A stretch of 64,000 nt of DNA from Cunninghamia lanceolata (Eukaryota > Streptophyta > Pinopsida > Cupressales > Cupressaceae): positions 7,378,001-7,442,000 of the forward strand of contig BSBN01000763.1 in NCBI GenBank assembly GCA_027924645.1, read 5' to 3'. Position 1 is the stretch's first letter. Every line of letters begins with the position of its first letter. Below, piece after piece: positions 12,060-23,559 of the stretch. A model generated the notes under the pieces. The model made no database searches. It was given only the letters and a program-made list of their open reading frames with translations, and had not been told where the DNA came from. A program made the position numbers and the translations under genes.

Positions 12060-13186
12060 GTCTCGATGGTATCCTCTTATGATGTCTTAACGCAGAAGAA
12101 GTCGAAGCTACCTTACGAGACATACACAAAGGTGTCTGTGGTGCACATTCTACCGGTCCTAATCTCGCTAAGAAGATACTCATAACAGGTTACTACTGGC
12201 CTACAATAGAACAAGATGCTGCACAGTTTGCTAAGAAGTGTCTACAATGCTAGCAGCATGGAGATTTGATTCATGCACTAGCTCATGAATTACAACCTGT
12301 AACAACTCCTTGGCCTTTTTCTCAATGGGGTCTCAACCTCGTAGGACAAATCCACCCATCCTCATCCAATGGCCATAAGTTCATCATTACTACCACTGAG
12401 TATTTCACGAAGTGGGTGGAAGCCATTCCCATGACCTATATCACCGGTAAGCAAATAGCCAAGTTTATCCTTAACTACCTCATATGCCGGTATGGTATTC
12501 CCCAAGCCATTGTCACTGATAATGGGAGACCATTCAAGAATCAAGATGTCCGTTCCTTGTGCACACAATACAATATCCAACATCGCTTTTCAACTCCCTA
12601 CTATCCACAGAGTAATGGCCAAGCGGAGGCTTCCAATAAGACCATTCTCAAGATCCTTAAGAAAATAGTCAATGAAGCTGGTCGTGATTGGCACTTGCAA
12701 CTCAATCCCGCCCTATGGGCCTACCACACTAGTATCAGAACACAAACTGGTGCCACACCATATGCCTTGGTCTATGGCTCTGAAGCCATCCTACCTATAA
12801 AGGTCGAGATCCCATCCCTCAGAGTATCCATGCAGGACCTGATCGACGGAGAAGAGTATTGTACTTCCAGATTAGCTGAGCTCAAACTACTAGATGAGAG
12901 GTGCCTTGCAGCACTTAATCATCTCCATGTCTATCAAAACTGCCTCTGGCATAATTACAACAAAAAGATCAAAGAAAGACAGTTTCAAGTTGGTGATCTT
13001 GTACTTAAAGGGAATCAGAGAAATCAAGTAGATCGAGAAAAGAAGGGCAAGTTTGAGCCTAACTGGTTAGGCCCCTTTATTGTCACAGCAACATATGGAT
13101 CAGGAGCTTATACTTTAGCTACACCTGACGGCATTCCTCTAGATGAGCCACTTAACAGTGTCCATCTCAAGAAGTTTTATGCTTGA
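12060..13186 (+). pseudogene. Gypsy-2 integrase
   Basis: The zinc-binding HHCC module lies at about 12083-12255 (DIHKGVCGAHSTGPNLAKK ... KKCLQC, followed by a TAG). The catalytic core continues without stops for 306 codons from 12266. It has second Asp in IVTDNGRPFK and Glu in SNGQAEASNK. The first catalytic position reads WGLNLVGQ, with Asn (AAC at 12335-12337) where WGLDLVGP is expected. The C-terminal domain is VGDLVLKGNQRNQVDREKKG ... LGPFIVTATYGSGAYTLA, ending LNSVHLKKFYA. Integrase would insert the cDNA. It is the least damaged part of the element. Confidence 0.9.
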
Positions 13187-15158
13187 TCCTCAGAGTATTC
13201 CAAAAAAAAAAAAATCCGTTCTCTAGTGAAAACCTAGCAAATAGGGACCTTGGATAAGTACCATAGTGAAAACCTGGCAAATAGGCGCTATGTGTAGAGT
13301 CAGCATCCATCATCTATCGAGTCTTGTTCATTCTATGTCCATTTCACAACAAGCTTCATCCATCCATCCATAATAAAACCATTGACCTTGTTTGCATTTC
13401 CATCTCCCTATCTAGTATAGCTTGGAAGTTTGTCAATGTCCATCGTCGTCATCCTACGTCTTTGATCTATGCCAACAGTTAACATTGTCTTGTCTTAGGT
13501 CAAGCTTTCTATGTCTTCTTCTCCGGTTGCTTATGCATTTTCCTCTAGAATGGGGGCAACTCTTTCCTTAACTTAGGTCTACGATTGGTTCCTTGTTCAT
13601 GGTTCACAGCAAGCACTTCAATCTTTCTCCTTTCCGCAGATAGCATCCTTTAACAGACACATCGCTCCTATGATAAGGCTGTTATCTTCTCAATATTTTT
13701 CTTACATCATCACATCAACCAGAACTACATATTATCTCATTTTAGTCTTAAGGTACCTTGATCCCATGGACATGGGTATGTAGGCAGTCTGGAATACGAA
13801 GGAAGTATCCAGTACTCAGGTACATAAGATCCCCTCCACTCCACCTTGATCCACCTCATCACTCTATCCAGAACTACATATTTATCATTTTCATCTTTCC
13901 TCGTAATGTACCTTGATCCCGTGGATACAGGGTATGTAGGCAGTCTGAAATATGAAGGATGTATCCAGTACTCAGGCACATACGATTCATCATTCTCCAC
14001 CCGTTCCAATCCATTAGCACTATCATCTTTCTAGTCTTCCATTTATCAAAATCCATTCGCCTCGACTTGACTAACTCAAGCAGCAAAACAACAAGCTAGC
14101 ACATCCTTTCAAAGCAAAAGTTCTTAGCAAACTTGAAGCAAAGAAACTTTCTTCCAGAGTCATCTACTGTCCTACTCTTTCGATTGCCAGTATCCGCTAA
14201 ATCTAATTTAAATAAAGCACCAGATCACAAGCTTGTCTTCTATAGAATGTTCCATTGTTGAGACCAATACATGCATCTCCTGCGACATGTGGCATTTCCC
14301 GTAGCAAGACATTATCTTTTTAGGTAGATAGTCCCCTTTAACGGACACACTGCTCCTACGATAAGGCTGTTATATTTCCTATCCAGATCCATCCTGAGCA
14401 ACCTCTTTGGCAAGAGAATATGTTGGCTGTATGTTTACTTTGTAAGTCAGTCAATTTGCTTTATGGTTTATCTTTTCTTCCTTTTATCCATTACCTATTC
14501 AAGGCTACCTTGATTTATCTATAATCTTGGTATGTTGCGATGCAGTACGGATTGGGGGCATAGTCATTGCTTTTGTGTGTCGTGTTTGAGGAATGATCTT
14601 TAGCATCTTTCTTAGCATTATATTTATCTTGTGTGTGTTACGACCTAGCATCTTACATATTTAATATTCTTCTTGTATTTACATGTATTGAAGTTTATTT
14701 TATGTTCAAGACTATGGCTCATTCACATGTACCAACAAGGTCATATTATGTCTAAGGGATCTAAGTTCAAACCGCTTGCTTGCAGAGTCAACGTCCACGC
14801 ACTCGGATATCACAGCACCTCGGTCTTTTATACCTTGGTGGTGAACTATCCACGTGCTATAACAAAACTAAGGATTGCTCTTTATATACAATTGTGAAAC
14901 CAATGCAACAAGCTCATCATTCATCCATTCACAACGACCTTTATATCATTTTCATTGCAAAGATCAATCAAATAGTAACTGTCTTCCATCTCCTCTTTTT
15001 CTCCTCTCTGGTGCATATCTGCAAAACCCACATGTTAGATATCACTAGTCATAGCATCTACTCTTTTCTCCTCTCTGGTGCATATCTGCAAAACCCACAT
15101 GTTAGATATCACAAATCATGTCATCATAGCATCATACATCTCTACACATCTTTGTCAT
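13187..15158 (+). repeat. Gypsy-2 3' untranslated region with tandem duplications
   Basis: I see no gene. Visible duplications are: a roughly 40-bp pair around agtgaaaacctagcaaatag at 13225-13290; a 149-bp period repeat of about 1.9 copies at 13719-13993 (ccagaactacatatt ... gtatgtaggcagtct ... ccagtactcagg); a dispersed pair containing ataaggctgttat at about 13648 and 14336; and a 64-bp-spaced pair of ttctcctctctggtgcatat at about 14997 and 15062. Long repeat-rich 3' regions are characteristic of Tat-lineage elements. Confidence 0.7.
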
Positions 15159-15163
15159 CATAC

Positions 15164-15513
15164 TGTTAGTTGCCGTTGCACCAAAAGATTGACCTGTTAA
15201 TGCCCGATACAACCACTTGACTTAACAAGCACGGGAGGTGGTTAATCCCTTGTCACAAACCACTGCAGCACAGCACTAAACAAGGAGACCAAGGGCCACA
15301 CCTTGCAACAATCCCCCCCAGCGCAAGCGCGGGGTTTGAACCCATGACCTCGGCTCTGATACCAATTGTTAGTTGTCGTCGCACCAAAAGATTGACCTGT
15401 TAATACCTGATACAACCACTTGACTTAACAAGCACGGGAGGCAGTTAAGCCCTTGTCGCAAACCATCGTAGCGCAACGCTGAACAAGGAGACCAAGGGCC
15501 ACACCTTGCAACA
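15164..15513 (-). mobile_element. TRIM (terminal-repeat retrotransposon in miniature), complete
   Basis: Two 147-bp LTRs (15164-15310 and 15367-15513) flank a 56-bp internal region and are bounded by a perfect 5-bp TSD catac (15159-15163 and 15514-15518). On the minus strand the LTR starts TGTTGCAAGG and ends CTAACA. The internal region opens with the iMet primer site TGGTATCAGAGCC and ends with a G-run polypurine tract. There is no coding capacity, so it must borrow all proteins from an autonomous element. By eye the LTRs differ at about 15 of 147 positions. The internal region also holds GGTTCAAACCC, which resembles a pol III B box. I cannot say whether this matters. Confidence 0.95.
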
Positions 15514-15689
15514 CATACATCATCACATAAATCCATAATCCTACATACATATCATCACATCCATGACATCAAGAAGTGCATACACACAAGCATGAACATC
15601 AATGAGCAGAATAGATCATCATATATCTCATGTGAAGGTCATCATAATACAAAATGTATGTGTCTACATCAATAGTCCATCTATACATC

Positions 15690-17778
15690 AATATAGTACA
15701 TCAAGGCCATCAAGGGCCCGCAATATATACATCAGGATGCATGCAGGCATCAGTCCAAAATGATACAAAATGATACAATATACAAATATACATGCTCTAG
15801 TGGGTAGAGCTGCCCTCCTACTGTGGCCCCTATCCTCCACCTGTGCTCGGTGTAGGTCCCCCTGCTGGTCCTCCTCCCCCTGGCGGCACAACTGGTCCTC
15901 TCACTGAGGACAATGACTACCCTATCCTACGAGACCCGGATGCTCCGAACCTGCTTCTATCTCTGTAGCTTGGCTCTCATTGCGCCGCTGGCACCACACC
16001 CGCGTAGAGACCCCTGTAATACTCAGCCTCTTTACCTGTTGATACTAACTCTCCCTGCACCCGAACAAGCTCACTATATAAGGTCCTCTGATCGGCACCC
16101 AGTGCACGGCATGCCTCATCTCTCTCCCGCCTCACTCTATGTAGTGTGGCCTCTACTGTCAGCCGTAGTTGTACCTCTGCATCTCTCTCCCTCGTCACCT
16201 GGGCTAGCTGCCTGTCATCCACTACTTGTGCAGCTGGCACCTATACCTGTACCTATACCTATGCCTGTGCCTAGATCTGTAGCTATGCCTGTGCATGTGC
16301 CAGGGCTATCTATGCTGCTACTACTACCTATGTCTGCACCTGTGCCAGGGCCTTGACCTGTCTCACCTCGGCCCTCGCTGCATCCTTATCTCTCCTCAAC
16401 TGTAACATCTGGAGCTCTAAACATGTCCTCCAGGCTATCTCCTCATGTAGCAGCCACTTGGCCCGCTATAAATCAGTCTCTACGACTAGGTCCTCTGCCT
16501 CCACCATCTCTACATCTACTTGGGAGCCTCTAGCCTCTACACCTGCCTGCTGTCTGGCCTCTCTAGCTTGTCACCTCATCCTTGCCTCCACACCTAGGAC
16601 CAATACCTCCCCCACTGCCCCCGCTACACCTGGTGTGGTCAATCTCACTGGCCTGTGTGTCTACCAGTACCTGTCATAGTCTGGCAGTGTCCCTGGATCT
16701 GCCAATCCTGTATCCCAGTCCCATCTCACGGGGACAAGTCCCCATACCTCTGCCAAAGCTGTAGCTACTGGAATCTCCACATCCCAGTCCCCAACCTCTC
16801 GTCGTGTCTTGGCATGCATCGCCTCTCCAACTGGTAACCCCTGTGGTAGTCCAAACTAACTAAGTACCCTCTCTGGCAGGTATCTCTCAATAGTGTCTGT
16901 CTATCTCCTAAAGAGGTAGCGAGCCTAGCAACAATACATAAGCTACTCGTGCCCATCCTCCCACTCCTCGCAAGTAACCATGGCCTCCAAACAAATAGGT
17001 CCATCTCATCGATCTGTCACCTCCAGTGGCTAACAGATCCCAGCCTCTTGTGTGTGATCACTCCCTCATATAGGAATGTGTATGGCTCTCCCCTCTCCTG
17101 CCGGTGCTGTGTCATGGGTCTGATCACAGGGATATGCTCCCACGCCCACACCTGTAGTAAAGTCACCCCAGCTAAGAGGATCCGGCCTCTCTTGTAAATG
17201 CAATTGTGCATATCTTGGTATAACTGCCCTAATACACAAGGGCCCCATGCATACTGTGTACCATGTGTGAACATCCCTGATAGTATTGTGCCCCATCCCA
17301 TAGATAATCCTCTCAACCGCCTATCGGGGCACAGAAAGCCACCAACCAGTGAAGCAACTATCCATATGATCCTGTCACAGAGTCATGGGACGTCTACCCA
17401 CTGAATCTCACCGTCGTCTGTCCACAGGTCATCTGTGCAGAAGACCTCTACCAAGCCTTCCTCACCCCATGCCGGGTCAAAGTCCACTCTCTCGCCATCA
17501 ATCCGAATCTTGAGGATGCGATACACATCCTCCAACGTCACTGTTGCCTCCCCTGTCAGAAAGTGAAATGAGCCTGTCTCACTATGAAACCTCTCTACAA
17601 CTGCTGTCACTAGGGTGAGATTCACCCTAATGTGTGTCAGGTGAGCCACGTACCATAGTCCCGCATGCTCTAGGAACGCGTCCTCCTCCCACGTCAGTTG
17701 TACTACCTCGTGTGCTATAGGGTGGTGTTGCTCTCTCGACATCAACGGCGGCATAATCCTTTGCATCCAAGCAACCAC
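15690..17778 (-). pseudogene. Antisense plant mobile domain (PMD) plus coiled-coil gene inside Gypsy-2
   Basis: The minus strand from ATG 17778 encodes a PMD (aminotransferase-like/MAIN-related family). It reads LVTAVVERFHSETGSFHFL then GEATVTLEDVYRIL, one TGA near 17384 (CGA to TGA fits deamination), then YAWGPCVLGQLYQDMH, LLQVWAWEHIPVIRP and DLFVWRPWLLA. The same frame holds to about 16765. After frame changes an Ala/Gln-rich linker leads to a strong coiled coil (LAQVTRERDAEVQLRLTVEA ... RRERDEACRAL, 15977-16240) and a Gly/Pro-rich tail. PMD proteins MAIN and MAIL1 act in plant gene silencing. Element-borne PMDs are known, but their role is not. The gene sits between integrase and 3' LTR in reverse orientation, as at 40960-41950. 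Confidence 0.85.
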
Positions 17779-17929
17779 TTGTCAATTCTTTTATACCCTA
17801 CCGCCCAAATCCTACCTACATCTATCCTAGCCCACCAACCCTAGGACCAATTCTCCCCTTGCTCTAACCTAAGTGGTCATCTCCACGGTCAACCCTAACT
17901 AGACTCCCCTTCTCAACTAACCAAAAGTG

Positions 17930-18340
17930 GTTTGTTTCATACAATAGCGCTGCCCTGTATTACCAAACGTGCCATACTGCTTAGGCAGAAGCACTGCCCT
18001 ATCTCACCCCAAGGGCGACTTGTTTTACAACTGCACTTTTCTACTCCGCAACCTGCACCTCACTGTGTTGCCAAAGGCGACCTATTTTTCTTACTACCCC
18101 GCCAACCGCACCTTTCTACCTAGCCAAGCACGCTGCACTGCACTACCAAGAGCGTTGCGGCTTCATACCAATCGCACTGCGGCACGACACCCAAAAGCCA
18201 ATAGTGCTTTGTTTTTACCAATCGCGCTATACCTACCTACCAAACGCGCTGCAGCACGCCAAGAGCGCCTAACCTGACTACCAATAGCACCATTCTACCC
18301 TGCAGCGCTTTTGGCTAACCTAAACTACCTCCTAAAACCT
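17930..18340 (-). repeat. Degenerate short-period array upstream of the antisense PMD gene
   Basis: About fourteen imperfect copies of a 20-30-bp motif of the form accaa-x-gcgct-gc-a (for example accaaacgcgctgcagcacg) are present. On the minus strand it reads like the cgcttttggt-acagta motif of the two clusters upstream of gag (3710-3900, 5105-5297), so the two ends of Gypsy-2 carry it in inverted orientation. It lies between the predicted antisense promoter and the PMD start codon. Confidence 0.65.
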
Positions 18341-18583
18341 AGCCCTAAACCACCCTAAAATGTCAAAATAAAATGAGTTTTTTGGACACTTACCGCTACC
18401 AGAGCTCCTACTCACCTCCCGTATGTCCGCACCAGCTCCGCCTGATGACTGTGCGCGCGAATCAGCATCCTCCTCGCTGTCAGCTCCTTCCTCTCAACTC
18501 TCACACCCTAGGTTTGGAGGCTCTTCACTCTAAATTTAGCTAGTTCTTAGTGTGCAAATGAGGATTGTGGTCCCCATGGGACC

Positions 18584-18591
18584 TATTTATA
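18584..18591 (-). promoter_or_regulatory. Candidate antisense TATA box
   Basis: The minus strand reads TATAAATA, a perfect TATA consensus, about 800 bp upstream of the PMD start codon and in the same orientation. Between them the minus strand offers strong splice donors (GGAG/GTGAGT near 18416 and GCG/GTAAGTG near 18395) that could remove the repeat array as an intron. Transcription is inferred, not shown. Confidence 0.45.
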
Positions 18592-18815
18592 GTATCCCTC
18601 CCTCTTTCTTTTCTTCCCACCCCATTTTTTTTCTTTCTTCTACCTATCTCCCACACACGCGTGTAGTCGACCGTCAACCCAGTCCTTCCATCGCTTCCCT
18701 GTCTTTCTGCTCGAGGGGGCATATGCTGGGGCAACTACCTACGTTGGGGCATCAAAATTGTATCATGTCTTCAACAATCGATTTCTTTGACGCAATGCCG
18801 TAAACTGCATTACAT

Positions 18816-18830
18816 CAAAGAGGGGCAAAA
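18816..18830 (+). promoter_or_regulatory. Gypsy-2 polypurine tract
   Basis: The sequence caaagaggggcaaaa lies immediately before the LTR start TGTAGACACC at 18831. This is the expected plus-strand primer position. Confidence 0.8.
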
Positions 18831-19945
18831 TGTAGACACCCTAAAATGACCAAGTCATCACACTACTTGTATTTCATCAAATCTATCTAATCACCTGCAT
18901 TTCAAACATTAATTAAATAATCTAATTATTTAATTAATTTCACCAAAATCACCAAATTCTTCTAAATCACATAATTGCGACATTAATTAAATAAATCCTC
19001 TTTATTTAATTAATTAAAATAAATTCCTCTATTATTCTTCCAAAATTAAATAATTTCAATTATTTAATTAAATCATTATCCTTTTTCAAAATTCAAGTCT
19101 CCATTAATTAAATAAATCCAATTATTTAATTAATTCATCCCATTCTCCTCTTATCTACAATTAAATAATTTACATTATTTAATTAATTCAATTATTCTTC
19201 TAAATTTAAATAAATCATGCAAATTTATTTAAATTATCTTTTTCCCCTAAAAATAAATAAAATCAAATACTTTATTTATAACCTTCTGTTCCTCAAGTCA
19301 TGCACAAGCAATTAAATAAATTTATTTATTTAATTTCAGTTATCTTCTAATTCCTCTTAAAATATATTGTTAACTCATGTGCATATTCAGTCTTATTTTT
19401 AGAACTCTAAAAAAGGCAAAATTACAAGTTGAGTTATCTATTCAATCAATCTTGTTTTCATCATATCTTAAATAAAAATATCTTGATAGACTGACACATG
19501 TCATGTGCACATTCATCATGGTTATTTGTTTTATCTCCTCCATTGATTCTTCTGAATTATCTGGACCGTTGATTGATCTCTGTTGAAACCTATATAAACC
19601 CCCCTCATCTCCTTCACAAAGCCTCTTCGATCACTTATTCTCGAGCATCCTTTAACAGCGCTTTGAGCATACATCGCATCGATTGAGCAACTTCACGATC
19701 TCTTAACATTGATCTTTGAACACTTTACTTGCTTGTTGCAACCATGGTTTCGCAACACTATTGAGCAATCCACATTCATCCAAAGAGAACAATACAAATC
19801 TTGGTAAAAGCTTTCATGTTTCATTGATTTATTAGTAATGGCTTTTATTTAGATTGGTTCTCTTTATGTTATTGGGTTTTTGATTTGTTAGTTTTAATTT
19901 AATCGATTTTCCTCATACACAGACGGCCTAATCTTAATGTAAACA
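18831..19945 (+). repeat. Gypsy-2 3' LTR
   Basis: The LTR starts TGTAGACACC after the polypurine tract and ends near 19945-19947 (...aaacaca), just before Gypsy-1 coding sequence resumes. Its U3 (about 18905-19340) is an array of near-palindromes of the type ttaattaaataa ... ttatttaattaa. A TATA box (cctatataaacc, about 19590) marks the promoter. The length of about 1.1 kb is typical. No matching 5' LTR was recognised. Confidence 0.75.
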
Positions 19946-22900
19946 CACTATCAACACTCAATTTGATATATCCTGAGATGATAGACATGAGTTGTCCTCC
20001 AGGAGATATTCCTTTAGATATGTTTGCAATAGATGAAGCAATAATGGAATTCTTGGGATCTTATGACAATCTTCCTCGTTATCATCATAAACGTGGATTA
20101 CCCTATCATTTAAATAAAGATGCATATTTTGGAAAATCCACTTGCTTAGTAAACACTACTCTATAATCTAATGAAGAATCTGAAGAACCACCACAATCAC
20201 CCAACCTCCCAAACCACAGTACTTTGCTTAATGGAAAGACTATTGATGTCTTCATGGAGAAAGATAACATTGAAAAGGTTATCCCTATAGGTGATTGTTT
20301 AAGTACAGAAGAAAAAGAACATATGACCAAGCTTTTACATGAATTTTCAGATTTATTTGCTTGGAATTATTCTAATATGCCTAGTATCAATCCTCATATT
20401 GTAACACATAACATTGTATTATAATCGGATGCTAAGCCATTTAAACAAAAGATCCGTAAAATGAATCCTAAGGTTGCATTGTTAGTTAAGGATGAGATAG
20501 AAAAGTTGTTACAAGCCAGTTTTATCCGCCCTATTGATTACTCACCTTGGATTTCAAATATTGTGGTCATCGCTAAACCTGAAGGCCGTATTCGGATGTG
20601 TACTAATTTTAGGGATCTAAATCTTGCTTCTTTGAAAGATGATTTCCCTTTGCCAAACATTGATATGATCGTTGAATCAATAGCTGGCCATGAATTACTT
20701 TCCCTCATGGATGGTTTTTCAGGATATAATCAAATTTTCATCATTCCTCTAGATCAATACAAAACAACTTTTATAACACCTTGGGTTACATTTTGTTGGG
20801 TGGTCATACTATTCGGATTAAAGAATGCTGGAGCAACTTACCAATGGGCTATGACCCTTATTTTTCATGATTACATGCATAACATCCTAGAGGATTATGT
20901 CAATGATATCCTTACGAAGTCTATACGTTGCCAGGATCATGTCACAATCCTCTGTCAAATCTTTGAATGAATAAAGAAATACAACATGCGCTTAAATCCC
21001 CAGAAATGCATCTTTGGTGTAGATAGTGGAAAATTGTTGGGATTTATAGTCTTGCATTATGGCATTGAAGTAGAAATGAAGAAAATTAATGCAATTGTTA
21101 ATATGCCAGCACCTAAGAACATATCTCAACTTCATAGTTTACAAGGGAAGATATAGGCCATCTACCGATTTGTCTCACAACTCGTGGATAGGACTCACCC
21201 TTTTACTCAACTACTGAAGAAGGATTCAAAGTTTTAATGGAATTCTGATTGTTAGAAGGCTTTTGAAGACTTAAAGGGTTATCTAGCTAATCCTCTTGTT
21301 TAACAGCCTGCTACTGCTGATAAACCTTTTCTTCTTTACACCTCAACATCTAATAAAGCTCTCGCAGCCTTACTAGCACAACATGATACTGAAGGCAAAG
21401 AACATGTTGTATATTACATCAGTCAAACTTTGCTCAATTATGAAGTGCAATATACTATTATCGAGAAGCACTATTTAGCTCTAGTCTTCATAACACAAAA
21501 GCTTAGACATTATCACTTAAATGTTGAAGTTCATTTCATGGTGAAATTTGACCTATTGAAACATTTTTTTGCTAAAACAGATCTTTTAGGTCATCTTGCT
21601 AAATGGGTTATCTATTAACAGAATTTGATCTTAAATTTATTTCTCAAAAAGCAATTAAAGGACAAGTATTAACTGATCATTTAGCTGATGCACCTTCACC
21701 TTTTTCTATACAAAGTCTGGAAACATTTCCTAATGATCAAATCCTATGTGTAACTTCAAATGATAAATGGGAATTATATTTCGATGGTTCACGATGTCAA
21801 ACTGGCTCTGGTGCTAGTGTCATAATAGTTCTGCCTTCTGGTAAGCTGGTTCCTATGTCCTATCAATTAAACTTCTCATGCACAAACAACATTGTGAATA
21901 CGAAGCTCTCATTGTGGGACTTCGTGCCGCTTTGGATCTCAACATTAAAAACATCACTATATATGGTGATTCACAATTGATTGTGCGATAAATAAGAGTA
22001 TCATATCAACCTAAACAAGATAAGATATCTCAATATCATGACTTAGCTCTATCCTTATTAAAACAATTTGTATCATTTACAATTGATACTATTCCAAGGA
22101 AAGATAATCGACGCGTGGATGCAATGGCAAGTGCAGCGTCTCTAATATCCCCTATCGATTCTCTTAACAAATATACCTTCATCATCCATAATCTTAAAAC
22201 ACCGGCACTAGATGAGGTCACACCCTCGAGCACGAACCTCTATTGTAACACAAATTTTGAGGAATGGTTCTCCCATATATTCAGTTATTTGCATGGTGGC
22301 ACCATTCCTAACTCAAAATCTAAGAACGTGCGATTTCACCTACACAAACTCGCAGTGCGTTATATAATTCTATCTAATGTCTTATATAGATGATGCTATA
22401 ATAGTGTTCTTCTCTGATGTCTTAGTAATTCAGAGATCCTAATAGCTTTAGAAGAAACTCACTCTGCTGCTTGTGGAGGACACTTTGGAGGAAAATCATT
22501 AGTACAAAAGCTATTGTGTATGGGATATTATTGGCAACACATGGAACAAGATTCCTTCGCATATATCAAGAAATGTCCACAATGTCAACAACATAAACAT
22601 TTAATCCGAGCACCTACCCAGGAACTTCGTGCCCAAGTTTCACCTTGGCCATTTTCTATTTGGGGCTTAGATCTAATTGCCAAAATCTCTCCACCTTCTT
22701 CTCAAGGGCATACTTTCAGTATCACTGCTACTGATTAATTTATGAAGTGGGTCAAAGTTGTTCCACTGCAACCCATGACTGTTGAAGTAATTTGTTGTTT
22801 TATACAGGATAATATCATCTCTCGATTTGGTATACCTTCCTCCTTAGTTTCTGACAATGTACACCATTTAAGAACAAGGACGTGAAGAAATTTCTTGAAA

Positions 22901-23559
22901 AATATCATTTCAACATCACTTCTCTACGCCTTATTATTCTCAATCAAACGGTCAAGCAGAAGCTTCAAATAAAAGTATTGAACAAATTCTATGGAAAACT
23001 ATTAATAAACATCAAAAAGACTGGCATACTCAACTCTCCTATGTGTTATGGGCTTATAGAACAAGCATCCATATGGCTACTGGGAATACACCGTATAATC
23101 TTGTCTATGGCACTGATGTGATAATGCCTCTAGAGTTACAAATTCCTTCATTGCAAGTTTCCCTAAAGGAAGTTACAAATTCCTTCATTGCGAGTTTCCC
23201 TAAAGGACATTATTGATGATGACATTGAACAAGAAAAGAGATTACAAGAACTTGAGATGCTTGATGAACAACATATCAACGCTCTCAAGCACCTTAAAGC
23301 CCATCAAAATAGCATCCAACTATCATACAATGAGCATGTTATACATCGTTCATTCGACGTTGGAGATTTGGTATTATATGAGAATCAACGTAATGTGAAT
23401 GCGCCTCCTGGAGAAAAAGGAAAGTTCAGCCCTAATTAGCTTGGACCGTATGTTGTTACTGAAGCCTTTGGATTAGGAGCATATACATTAGTTGATGAAC
23501 AAGGTATGCCACTTAAAGAACCTATTAATGCTGCACATCTCAAGAAATTCTATGCTTAA
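19945..23559 (+). pseudogene. Gypsy-1 pol: RT, RNase H, second RNase H, integrase
   Basis: The frame resumes with TLSTLNLIYPEMIDM, matching the Gypsy-2 linker VTLVYPELIDW. RT follows at about 20430-21000 (CTNFRDLNLASLKDDFPLPN, LSLMDGFSGYNQIFI). Its active box is YVND (20896-20907), where YVDD is expected. RNase H is at about 21320-21690. The second RNase H is at about 21763-22130 (WELYFDGSRCQTGSGASVII ... YGDSQLIVR). Integrase HHCC is at about 22455-22600 (HSAACGGHFGGKSLVQKL, KKCPQCQQHKH), with catalytic D in IWGLDLIAK. Many stops and frame changes occur, including a 37-bp tandem duplication at 23135-23208 that shifts the frame. It ends HLKKFYA like Gypsy-2. It is markedly more AT-rich than Gypsy-2. 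Confidence 0.88.

Larger units (their letters stand above)
3509..19944 (+). mobile_element. Gypsy-2, Tat-lineage Ty3/gypsy element nested in Gypsy-1
   Basis: Order on the plus strand: leader, gag, protease, G-patch, RT, RNase H, a second RNase H, integrase, long 3' region, polypurine tract, 3' LTR. A second (additional) RNase H is the diagnostic feature of the Tat/Ogre group. Gypsy-1 reading frame stops just left of this element and resumes just right of it, so it is inserted there, but I found no convincing target-site duplication. Many stops and frameshifts make it inactive. It carries a TRIM insertion and an antisense PMD gene in its 3' region. Confidence 0.75.

Noticed and set aside
13737..14086. 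Minus-strand duplicated peptide SYVPEYWI-PSY-RLPTYP
   Set aside because: It is a by-product of the 149-bp tandem duplication in the Gypsy-2 3' region. No family match, and other frames are equally open.
16353..17404. Several plus-strand open frames rich in Leu/Ser/Pro
   Set aside because: They are shadows of the minus-strand PMD/coiled-coil gene, which carries the conserved motifs.
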